NCBI GenBank assembly: GCA_035559595.1
Contig: DATMBF010000048.1
Coordinates: forward strand, 62,001-126,000
DNA: 64,000 nt
Direction of reading: 5' to 3'
From: DATMBF01 sp035559595
Lineage (GTDB): Bacteria > Bacteroidota > Ignavibacteria > UBA10030
Part shown: piece by piece, positions 8,444 through 15,915 of the stretch
Layout of the letters: each line of letters begins with the position of its first letter
Numbering within the stretch: the stretch's first letter is position 1
Program-made: the position numbers and the translations under genes
The notes under the pieces: generated by a model
Seen by the model: the letters and a program-made list of their open reading frames with translations, nothing else
The model's database searches: none
Told to the model about the DNA's origin: nothing

Positions 8444-9838
8444 TTATTTCTCCCTCCCAATCGGTGCAGGTTCACGGAAGAGCGCTGGAGCAAAGCGCCG
8501 CGGCCCCGCACGTTTAATAATCAAGAAGAACTGATACGCAAAGAGAACATGACTCACCAGCATCAGTGTCCCCCCAATGGTCCTGCCCCACAGGTACGGC
8601 TTCGTGGCGATGACCGTTTCGATAAACGGAATTGTGGGATTGTTCATCTGCGTTCCCTGCAGCCATCCTCCGATGCTCATGGCAAGGACATAGATGGCAA
8701 TCCCAATCGAAGCACACCAGAAATGCGCCTTAATCAGTTTTGGATACGGCCACTCCCACTTTGCCAGGCGCGGCATAATGTAGTAGGTTGCTCCGAAGAG
8801 GATCATCGAAAGAAAGGCGTACACACCCAAATGCGCGTGTCCCACAGTGTAATGTGTGAAGTGAGCTACCTCTTGAAATGAACGGATAGACTCAAGTGAT
8901 CCCTGAAAACTTACCGCCGTGTAGCTCATTGAGCCGAATACCACGAATCGGAGCGTCGGGCTGTACTTCAGCATTCGAAAATGATTGACCGTTGTAAGAT
9001 GATGGTTCACCGCCACAGCCATAACAGGGACCACCATCATCACACTGGCAACAATAGAAATAGTGACGAGCCAGGTTGGGAGTGGTCCGCCAACGAGATG
9101 ATGAATCCCGTTCCAGTTGTAGAAGAGGGCGAACGCCCAGAACCCAAGGAGGCCCAGATAATAACTGTAGATGGGGCGACCGATGACTTTCGGAATGAAG
9201 TAATAGGCGCCGGCCAGTCCGACCGGTGTGAACCACACTGCGAGCGCATTGTGCGCATACCACCAGTTCATTGCTCCCTCGACGACACCCTGATAGATGC
9301 CGAGATTCGCAACGACATAAAGAAGAGGGAACCAGAGCATCGATGCGAGGATGTACCAGAGACTTATATAGAGATGCTCAACCTTCCGGGTTCGGAATGT
9401 CTGAACAATGGAAGTAGCAAAAAGGAGGAAGCCGACAGCAATCAATCCGCCGGCAAATTTCGGAAACTCCAACCATTCAAGCCCCTGGCTGTAACCAGCG
9501 ATGATCGCGATTGTACCAGCAAGGACGCCAAGATTCCAGAGAATACAGGCAACATAGTGGAGCCAACCGAGCTGAAGCGGAACGCGGCAGAGGCGGGCGG
9601 TAAGCCATACAATCATTCCTGCCCCCGCCAGCGATGCCCAACCGTACATGATGGTATTCAGATGGGCCGGACGAATGCGACCGAAAGTGAGTGCGGGAAT
9701 CGAGCCGAGCCAGTCAGGAAAGTTGAACTTCAACGATGTCATGACTCCAAAAATGGAGCCGACGAGAAGCCAGAAAATGGCAGTGATAAAGTAGAAGACT
9801 GTGGGGGCACGGGCGGAATCGTCAATGGCAATGCGCAT
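8444..9838 (-). CDS. ccoN: cbb3-type cytochrome c oxidase subunit I
   Basis: The catalytic subunit of the high-affinity oxidase, reducing O2 to water and pumping protons. A 464-residue, ~12-helix haem-copper oxidase. Visible ligands are the His in AHLNTIMYGW, the CuB His in WWYAHNALAVWF, the His pair in NWNGIHHLVGG, and the haem ligands in HYTVGHAHLGVYAF. The ATG at 9838 is chosen because GGAAG precedes it and it gives the usual CcoN length. The frame is open further upstream, but that would overlap ccoS and lacks a ribosome binding site. It sits 43 bp after ccoS and heads the structural genes. It probably supports growth at low oxygen. Confidence 0.95.
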   Translation of the reverse strand: MRIAIDDSARAPTVFYFITAIFWLLVGSIFGVMTSLKFNFPDWLGSIPALTFGRIRPAHLNTIMYGWASLAGAGMIVWLTARLCRVPLQLGWLHYVACILWNLGVLAGTIAIIAGYSQGLEWLEFPKFAGGLIAVGFLLFATSIVQTFRTRKVEHLYISLWYILASMLWFPLLYVVANLGIYQGVVEGAMNWWYAHNALAVWFTPVGLAGAYYFIPKVIGRPIYSYYLGLLGFWAFALFYNWNGIHHLVGGPLPTWLVTISIVASVMMVVPVMAVAVNHHLTTVNHFRMLKYSPTLRFVVFGSMSYTAVSFQGSLESIRSFQEVAHFTHYTVGHAHLGVYAFLSMILFGATYYIMPRLAKWEWPYPKLIKAHFWCASIGIAIYVLAMSIGGWLQGTQMNNPTIPFIETVIATKPYLWGRTIGGTLMLVSHVLFAYQFFLIIKRAGPRRFAPALFREPAPIGREK

Positions 9839-9881
9839 TGCTTCTTCCGTTGGCGGTTGCTTCGTGCGAAACTCGGAGTGC

Positions 9882-10106
9882 TTATCGTTCCGTTTTGTCT
9901 TTGGGGCTGGCATCGGGGGTACCAAAGAGCATGTCTTGCGGTTTGCCTGCGGGCTCAGCCTCGTCGAACACGAGGTAAGCGCCTTCATTGAGCTGTTCGA
10001 TGGAGAACTGCTTTGTGCGGATTGCCCAGACGAAAGCAGAGAGTGCAAAAGCTCCCGCAAAGAGAGCAATCATGATGACAAGAAGTGCTGCGAGCGGAAT
10101 GGACAT
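9882..10106 (-). CDS. ccoS: cbb3 oxidase assembly protein CcoS
   Basis: A 74-residue single-helix membrane protein. MSIPLAALLVIMIALFAGAF is the membrane segment, followed by the CcoS signature SAFVWAIRTKQF. CcoS is required for inserting redox cofactors into CcoN. ATG at 10106 is preferred over an in-frame TTG 48 bp upstream because family members begin MxxPL. It is the first gene of the operon; the usual partners CcoG, CcoH and CcoI are not seen in this window. The long hydrophilic tail (EAEPAGKPQDM...) is longer than in proteobacterial CcoS. Confidence 0.9.
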   Translation of the reverse strand: MSIPLAALLVIMIALFAGAFALSAFVWAIRTKQFSIEQLNEGAYLVFDEAEPAGKPQDMLFGTPDASPKDKTER

Positions 10107-10319
10107 TGGGTTAACTACATAATGCGAAATGGAAGGCCAAAGAAACGTTGTCAAGATACAAACTCGAGATTAATACCGCAAGGAAAAGAGGAGAATTTGA
10201 TTTGAGAGGAAACGAATGGTACGTTCTAAAATTAAAAGAGTCATGACGAGGCCCTCCTTCTGACGAGGCAATGACCAGCAAATCACAATGACAGCTTCTC
10301 ATTCTTAGGAATTGTTCTC

Positions 10320-11027
10320 GTGGACTACTGGCTTTCATTTGTTACCGGACTGGCAGGAAGTTTGCATTGTGTTGGAATGTGCGGTTCAATCGTGCTCGCG
10401 TACTCCGCCCAGCGTGCGAAAGGCAATGGGAAGCCGAAAAGCAATCTCTTGCTCGACAACCTCCTTCCCCACCTCACGTACAATAGCGGACGGATTCTCT
10501 CCTATGCAGTTGTTGGAGGCCTGTTTGGGACGGTCGGCGCCGGTCTGCATATGCTACAGGGAGTGGGAGTGTGGTTTTCCTTCGCCTCTGGCATGGTGAT
10601 GATTATTCTTGGAATCGGTCTGCTGCGCATCGTTCCTTGGTTTCAGATGCTCAGCGAGCTGCGATTCGGGCAGGAGACGCGCAATCTGCTTTTCAAGGTT
10701 TATCGCGCTTCGTTTGGAGCTCTGGTTGCCAGTCCCGGACTCGAATCCAAGTTCTCGATTGGCTTTCTTACGCCGCTTCTCCCCTGCGGACTTCTTTACT
10801 CGATGTTTGTTAAAGCCGCGAGCACAGGAAGTCTTCTGGGTGGGGCTGGGACCATGTTCTTTTTTGGGTTAGGGATTGTTCCAGCGCTGGTTGTCACCGG
10901 CATGGCGAGCTCGTACTTCAGTCAGCACTTGCGCGCGTGGGGAGATAAGGTCGCAGCGCTTGCCGTGCTCCTGATGGGACTGATGTTAGTCGCGAGAGCG
11001 ATGGGGAGTGGGAACCACCTTCACTAA
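10320..11027 (+). CDS. Sulfite exporter TauE/SafE-type membrane protein of the cbb3-associated class
   Basis: A 235-residue polytopic membrane protein with the paired motifs GSLHCVGMCG at the first helix and TPLLPCGLLYSM in the second half. The Cys-bearing HCxxMCG motif marks the subgroup often encoded beside cbb3 oxidase assembly genes and thought to handle copper, rather than true sulfite exporters. The start is GTG with AGGA upstream. It is transcribed divergently from ccoS with 213 bp between, where promoters for both should lie. A role in copper supply to the CuB site is inferred from motif and position only. Confidence 0.8.
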   Translation: MDYWLSFVTGLAGSLHCVGMCGSIVLAYSAQRAKGNGKPKSNLLLDNLLPHLTYNSGRILSYAVVGGLFGTVGAGLHMLQGVGVWFSFASGMVMIILGIGLLRIVPWFQMLSELRFGQETRNLLFKVYRASFGALVASPGLESKFSIGFLTPLLPCGLLYSMFVKAASTGSLLGGAGTMFFFGLGIVPALVVTGMASSYFSQHLRAWGDKVAALAVLLMGLMLVARAMGSGNHLH

Positions 11028-11333
11028 AATATCGACCGCAAAAAGGGTCAAGCCCCGACATGCCCTTAGCGACGCTTCACGTGCCCGGCGGTAAAATTCC
11101 CAACCGACAATGGGGTCCCAGGTGACGCCTTCCTCTCCAGTCTGATTGCTTTTTTCACTCAAGTTTGATAGTTTCCTGCCGTTACCAACACCCCATCTTG
11201 TTGCATTTCGTTGACTGTTTCAATTGCCCAGACACTCGGTGCGTACTTTCGAACTCTTCTTCGGAATCAAAAGATTGCATTCTCTTGTCCATGTGGGTTT
11301 TCTTCTTCCCAGGAAACAAACTCGTAGCCGTTC
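11028..11333. other. Gap upstream of the kinase gene, no gene seen
   Basis: No open frame with coding character, no tRNA and no strong hairpin followed by a T-run was found here. It should carry the end of the TauE/SafE-type transcript and the promoter of the kinase gene, but I could not identify a convincing promoter. Confidence 0.5.
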
Positions 11334-13796
11334 ATGGTCGGAACATCAATTTCCCACTATCGCATCATCGAGAAACTGGGCGAAGGCGGAATGGGGATCG
11401 TCTATCGAGCTGAAGATACCAAGCTCGGACGCCCTGTAGCCCTAAAGTTTCTTACCACACCGATCTCCACCAACGAGCGCGAGCGCAAGCGCTTTCACCT
11501 TGAGGCTCAAGCAGCGGCAAGCCTCGTCCATCCGAACATCGCAACTATCTTTGAGCTGAATGAAACCGACGGCGGATCGGTCCATCCCGGCCAGATGTAT
11601 ATCGCCATGGAATACGTGACGGGCGAAAATCTCAGCCACCTTTTGTGCAAAGGGCCATTACCGCTCGAGCAGGTTCATTCGGTTGCTGTTCAGGTAGCGC
11701 GTGGATTACTTGCCGCCCACAAGGCAGGGGTTGTCCATTGTGATATCAAGCCCTCGAACATCAGCATTGCAAGCGATGGAACGGCGAAGATTTTGGACTT
11801 CGGCCTTGCACACCTTGCGGGCCGCTCGGGTCAGACTGATTCCAATATTATGCGGGGGACACCGGCGTACATGGCACCCGAACAAATCTCTGGCGGCCAT
11901 GTTGATCAGCGAACGGATGTCTGGGCCTTCGGCGTACTGCTCCATGAAATGCTGACAGGGGACCGACCGTTTCGCGGAGATCATGCGCCTGCCGTGATGT
12001 ACTCCGTTCTCAACGAAGAGCCGATCAATCCCGCCACACTCCGGAGGGATATGCCGGAGAACCTCCGCATTCTTTGCAAGCGGTGTCTGGAAAAAGATCC
12101 TGAAAAGAGAATCCAGACGATGGAAGATGTTCTGAGGTTGTTAGGGGAGGAGCCGCCGCTACAGGGTGGTGTGTCGGGAGCAAGAAGAAGACAGGAATGG
12201 CTGGCAATCGCCGGAGGGCTTGCAGTCTTGTTGGCTGCAGGTTGGTTTATTGTGAGTCGATGGCTTACGCCGGCTGCTCAGGAGGAGCGAGTTTGGCGCG
12301 TTGCGATTCTTCCCTTTCAGAGTTCGGTGAGCGGAGCGACGAGCTCACCGGCTGGCTCAGGAGAACCGGGTGTGGGCAATCTTGAGGGGGCTGGGGGATG
12401 GTCCCGTCTCGTGCAGGCGCTGCTTGTCCGCGAGCTCACGGGTGTTGAAAATCTTGCCGTTCTTGATCCGGTCAGCCTGAATGATTTTCTCATGCGCACG
12501 GCGGGCGGCTTTGAGGCCAATCGAGCTTCCGGGTTGTATGCCACGCTGCAGAAAGCGGAAGTGGGGTTCATTATCGACGGGAATATTGTAAAATCCGGAG
12601 ATCGCTATCATCTTTCCGTCAATATTATCGATCCGCGCAGCTACGAGGTGCGATATTCTCAGCAAAAAGAGTTCGTGAATGAAGCCGGCCTTTCCACTGT
12701 TGTCGGCGAGGTTGCGGAGGATGTGCTGGATTTCTTCCGCGTGCAGGTGTTGCAGGTAGGGAAGGACAAAGACCTGAGGCCGTGGACACAACAGCGCCGG
12801 CAGAACATCGCGGCGGTGCGGGCGTTCATGCAGGCGAGCGAGTTGATCTACCGTGGCGAACGGGGGGCGGAGAAGTATCTGCGGCAGGCGGTTGAGTTGG
12901 ATTCGGCGTTTATCTCCGCAAGGGTGTGGCTGGTGTCGGTGTTGGCGAATCGCAACGAGAGAGCGGAGGCTCGACGGCAGTATGAAGAGCTCATTCCCCT
13001 TGAAGCAAAAGCGAGTCCATTTGAACAAGCAATGATTGGGTGGGCGAGCTCGTTTCTCTCAAATGATGTTCGTGGCCAGGCTCGCTTCTTGAAGCTCTCG
13101 CTGGAATTCTCTCCTGGCAACCATATTCTCGCTTTCAACCTTGCACGGGTATTGTACGAATTGAAAGAGTACCGTCGGGCTGCCGATATACTGCATCCCG
13201 CAATTGAGTCGAAGTGGGAATATTCACCGGCGTATTACCAGTATGCACTTTGCTTGTATGAACAAGGCTTCAAGCAAGAAGCTCGTGAAATTCTTGAGGA
13301 ATCACTCACGATCAACCCTGTCTTTCCAACCAGCTACGCGATGCTGTTTGCTCTCTCTCTGAGAGCATCCGATACAACAGAAGCTGCTGAATATGAACGT
13401 CTGGCGATTCAGCAGTCGGGTTCCTTTGGGCGGGATCTTGCAAGAATTTACGGAACTATGGGTTATTTTTGCCTTGCCGAGGGTCTTTACCCAAAAGCTG
13501 TCCACTACTTTGGAAAAGCACTAACACTTTCTCCCGACAACGCCGCGCGGCGAAGGTATCGCGGTGAAGCGTACTTTGGAATGGGCGAGTTTGACTCAGC
13601 GAGGAGAGATTTCGAACACGCTCTGGAAAAAGATTCTTCGCTGTACGATGCGCACCGTTGGCTCGGCCAGATATTTGAAATCAAGCAGGATACGACGAGA
13701 GCAATTGACCACTATCAGATGTTTCTAAGGAAGGACTCGCTTTCTGAGACGGCAAAGGATATTCAAGGAAGACTTTTCAGGATCTCGAAACCGTAA
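11334..13796 (+). CDS. Transmembrane Ser/Thr protein kinase with C-terminal TPR domain
   Basis: An 820-residue PknB-like kinase. It has the glycine loop GEGGMG at ~16, the ATP-binding Lys in VALKF (38), the catalytic loop HCDIKPSN (135-142; Cys instead of the usual Arg in HRD), DFG at 155-157, and GTPAYMAPEQ. A single transmembrane helix at about 290-308 is followed by an extracytoplasmic region. This begins with a TolB/FlgO-like segment (VWRVAILPFQS...LVQALLVRELTG...) and continues with TPR repeats from about residue 500 to the end. Such kinases are widespread in Chlorobi-related and acidobacterial genomes and probably sense periplasmic proteins or signals. The start has no strong ribosome site. 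Substrates are unknown; it does not seem to be in an operon. Confidence 0.93.
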   Translation: MVGTSISHYRIIEKLGEGGMGIVYRAEDTKLGRPVALKFLTTPISTNERERKRFHLEAQAAASLVHPNIATIFELNETDGGSVHPGQMYIAMEYVTGENLSHLLCKGPLPLEQVHSVAVQVARGLLAAHKAGVVHCDIKPSNISIASDGTAKILDFGLAHLAGRSGQTDSNIMRGTPAYMAPEQISGGHVDQRTDVWAFGVLLHEMLTGDRPFRGDHAPAVMYSVLNEEPINPATLRRDMPENLRILCKRCLEKDPEKRIQTMEDVLRLLGEEPPLQGGVSGARRRQEWLAIAGGLAVLLAAGWFIVSRWLTPAAQEERVWRVAILPFQSSVSGATSSPAGSGEPGVGNLEGAGGWSRLVQALLVRELTGVENLAVLDPVSLNDFLMRTAGGFEANRASGLYATLQKAEVGFIIDGNIVKSGDRYHLSVNIIDPRSYEVRYSQQKEFVNEAGLSTVVGEVAEDVLDFFRVQVLQVGKDKDLRPWTQQRRQNIAAVRAFMQASELIYRGERGAEKYLRQAVELDSAFISARVWLVSVLANRNERAEARRQYEELIPLEAKASPFEQAMIGWASSFLSNDVRGQARFLKLSLEFSPGNHILAFNLARVLYELKEYRRAADILHPAIESKWEYSPAYYQYALCLYEQGFKQEAREILEESLTINPVFPTSYAMLFALSLRASDTTEAAEYERLAIQQSGSFGRDLARIYGTMGYFCLAEGLYPKAVHYFGKALTLSPDNAARRRYRGEAYFGMGEFDSARRDFEHALEKDSSLYDAHRWLGQIFEIKQDTTRAIDHYQMFLRKDSLSETAKDIQGRLFRISKP

Positions 13797-13933
13797 GCTC
13801 AATCGTGGCCATTGAAGAGAAACAATATGGACGTTTGCTGTGAATCAAAGGATTAATCGAATCAGAGGAGGGCATCAACCTGTGTTTGTATAAGAACAGG
13901 TATTTAATTCACGTTACTTGAAAGGAGGATCAC

Positions 13934-14350
13934 ATGAATGCAGGTAAAAAGAAAACAACAGGTACGCGGGTGAAGAAATCTTTATCGAAACCCGCAGCGC
14001 ACTCTCAGGAGGCGTCGGCCTGGATAAATCTCACAAATCAATTCTTTGGTAACAAAAGATTTAGGAAAGAGCTGTTCTTGATAGCCCTTAAGGCGGATGG
14101 TTCACCGGAGTTTCATGCACTGAAGGGGTTCTTGGACAGTCAATTGTCACCCCCGTTAAATGATCAACAGGTAAGAACATTACAACGAATTCTCACTCGA
14201 AAAGATCGAGACAGACAAAATGAAGAAGACTACCCGGGGAGATTTACTGCCAGGGTTAATGCCAGAAGACTTCTAAATTGGATGATGAAGACATTCGACA
14301 CTCCGCGAACAATGACCGAACATACGGTTGATCCGTGGGGACCTGTATGA
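13934..14350 (+). CDS. Unknown small protein paired with an isoprenoid-synthase-like enzyme
   Basis: A 138-residue protein I do not recognise. It has a strong ribosome site (AAAGGAGG) 6 bases before the ATG, so it is very probably translated. The first ~20 residues are Lys/Thr/Ser-rich (KKKTTGTRVKKS); a soluble, charged, probably helical middle follows (FRKELFLIALKADGS, RKDRDRQNEEDYPG), and it ends in VDPWGPV. There are no Cys residues, membrane segments or signal peptide. It stops 3 bp before the next gene, so the two form a translationally linked pair. Its base composition looks more AT-rich than the genes around it. It could be a regulatory or partner protein, or a precursor acted on by the neighbour; nothing in sequence decides this. 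Confidence 0.7.
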   Translation: MNAGKKKTTGTRVKKSLSKPAAHSQEASAWINLTNQFFGNKRFRKELFLIALKADGSPEFHALKGFLDSQLSPPLNDQQVRTLQRILTRKDRDRQNEEDYPGRFTARVNARRLLNWMMKTFDTPRTMTEHTVDPWGPV

Positions 14351-14353
14351 GCT

Positions 14354-15304
14354 GTGAGTTTCTCGCTATTGGCTCAACTGGCGGTTATTAAAGCGAGAGA
14401 GCGAGACTTTTTCTCTTTTTGGCCCTCCCGGTTTCGGGTTGCAATTTGCAGAGCTCGGAAAGGAGGGAAGGATGCAAAAAGGGGAATGTCCTTTCTCTAC
14501 GAACCCTACTGGAAACTCCTTCCCGTTTGGCTTGCACAGGAGTATGGCAGCCGTCGCATTGGGGGCCGAGTCCTGAATGACATTGTGTGGGGGCAGTACT
14601 GTCTCTTCAAGGCCATCCGTATTCAGGATGACCTCTTCGATGGCCATGCCGATTCGCCGAGCCTCATTTACGTTTCCGACCAGTTTCTGATCGAAGCCGA
14701 GCGGGTCTTTGCCAAGCACTTTGAGAAGTCATCTCCATTTTGGCGTCACTACCGCTCGGCTCTTCGCATTACCACGCAAGCTATCGTCGAGGTCGATGCG
14801 CTGCAGAAGAAGCCGGGCGTTTCACCACATCGCTTGCTGAATCTCTTCCCTCAGGTCAACAGCATCTTCAGCATCGGTCCGCTTGCCGTTTCTGCGGCAG
14901 TACGTGGACTGGCAAAGCACAGGCAACGAATTTTCCGGCTTACCAGAAGTTTTGCTATCATCGGTCAGGTGGTAGACGATTTCAAAGACCTGAAGCAGGA
15001 CCTCGACCGGAAAAGATACAATTACGTTGCTGCCTGTTTGCTCAGCAAAAGAAGGAGATGGCGTGGGCGGAAAGGCATTGCAGCCCACATTTCGCAGAGA
15101 CTCCTCAATCCCGCCGAAACGTCCCGGCTCTTTCGCGTCATGTATCGGGAATTTGAGCAGGCTGAGAAAGACCTCCGTGCGCTGTTGAGCGAGCACCAGG
15201 AAGCACTCTGCTACCTGCACAACTATCGACTCTCAGTTGAGAAGCTTGAAAAAGAGTTGCATATTCAGCGCGTCAGGTTCTTGCTGCAAAACTTACGCGC
15301 TTAG
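14354..15304 (+). CDS. Class I isoprenoid synthase-fold enzyme
   Basis: A 316-residue protein with the two Asp-rich metal-binding motifs of class I prenyl/terpene synthases. The first is IQDDLFDG (DDxxD) at about 109-116; the second is GQVVDDFKDLKQDL, about 100 residues later. These coordinate Mg2+ and the diphosphate of an allylic substrate. The rest of the sequence is divergent and very basic (KRRRWRGRKG), unlike housekeeping farnesyl or octaprenyl synthases, so product and substrate are unknown. The start used is GTG 3 bp after the upstream stop; an in-frame ATG 44 codons later (MSFLYEPYW) is an alternative. The gene is followed directly by a block of degenerate repeats. Confidence 0.75.
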   Translation: MSFSLLAQLAVIKARERDFFSFWPSRFRVAICRARKGGKDAKRGMSFLYEPYWKLLPVWLAQEYGSRRIGGRVLNDIVWGQYCLFKAIRIQDDLFDGHADSPSLIYVSDQFLIEAERVFAKHFEKSSPFWRHYRSALRITTQAIVEVDALQKKPGVSPHRLLNLFPQVNSIFSIGPLAVSAAVRGLAKHRQRIFRLTRSFAIIGQVVDDFKDLKQDLDRKRYNYVAACLLSKRRRWRGRKGIAAHISQRLLNPAETSRLFRVMYREFEQAEKDLRALLSEHQEALCYLHNYRLSVEKLEKELHIQRVRFLLQNLRA

Positions 15305-15432
15305 CGCTTCTTGCGCTCTTGGCGTGCTTAGCGGTTAAATATCAACCGCAAAGGACGCAAAGAAACGCAAAGGGCTTCGCGCTCTTGGCGGTTAAAATAT
15401 CAACCGCAAAGGACGCAAAGAAACGCAAAGTT
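15301..15432. repeat. Degenerate CGCAAAG-type repeat block, left flank of the GxxExxY gene
   Basis: Two copies of a unit of the form CTCTTGGCG...GCGGTTAAA(T/A)ATCAACCGC followed by AAAGGACGCAAAGAAACGC. The part left of the AT-rich centre is an imperfect reverse complement of the part on the right (AACCGCTAAGCACGCC against AACCGCAAAGGACGCA), so each unit can fold as a long imperfect hairpin. Related copies lie at 15833-15900 and 22093-22285. Confidence 0.85.
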
Positions 15433-15444
15433 GTCTGTCAGTCT

Positions 15445-15822
15445 ATGACAGAAAATGAAATTGGGAAAGTAATCGTAGACTCGGCGTTGAAGGTTCATCG
15501 AGAACTTGGACCCGGGCTTTTGGAATCCACCTACGAGGCATGTCTCCAGTATGAGCTTTTGCAAGCCGGCCTACGCGTCGAGGCGCAAAAAGCTTTGCCA
15601 GTCGTTTATCATGAGGTGAAACTCGAATGCGGATACAGAATTGATCTGTATGTCGAGAACAAGGTCGTTATCGAGATAAAATCGGTTGAAGCGCTGAATG
15701 ATGTGCACATGGCTCAGATTCTGACATATCTGAAGTTGTCTCGTTGCAAGCTCGGATTTCTCATTAACTTTAACGTTAAGCTCATCAGAGACGGAATCAA
15801 ACGGGTGGTGAATGACCTCTGA
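15445..15822 (+). CDS. GxxExxY family protein
   Basis: A 125-residue protein matching the GxxExxY family: the signature GPGLLESTYEACL at about residues 23-35, then ALPVVYHE, the YRIDLYVENKVVIEIKSV core and QILTYLKLS. The (D-x9-E-x-K) pattern in that core resembles a PD-(D/E)xK nuclease fold; function is not established. ATG at 15445 is chosen because the family begins here; the frame is open further upstream only because it runs through the repeats. The gene is bracketed on both sides by the same degenerate repeats, which suggests that it arrived with them or depends on them. Confidence 0.9.
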   Translation: MTENEIGKVIVDSALKVHRELGPGLLESTYEACLQYELLQAGLRVEAQKALPVVYHEVKLECGYRIDLYVENKVVIEIKSVEALNDVHMAQILTYLKLSRCKLGFLINFNVKLIRDGIKRVVNDL

Positions 15823-15832
15823 CTTCTTGGTT

Positions 15833-15900
15833 TAGCGGTTAAAATATCAACCGCAAAGGACGCAAAGAGCCGCAAAGGTGGCGGTTAAATACCAACCGCA
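15833..15900. repeat. Degenerate CGCAAAG-type repeat block, right flank of the GxxExxY gene
   Basis: One and a half copies of the unit seen at 15301-15432: TTAGCGGTTAAAATATCAACC, GCAAAGGACGCAAAGAGCCGC and GGCGGTTAAATACCAACCGC. It ends 15 bases before the sigma-54 activator start, so it occupies that gene's upstream region. Confidence 0.85.
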
Positions 15901-15915
15901 GTAAAAGAATTTACC

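Noticed and set aside
8981..9991. A 336-codon plus-strand frame opposite ccoN
   Set aside because: It mirrors the transmembrane coding of ccoN and has no recognisable motif or ribosome site.
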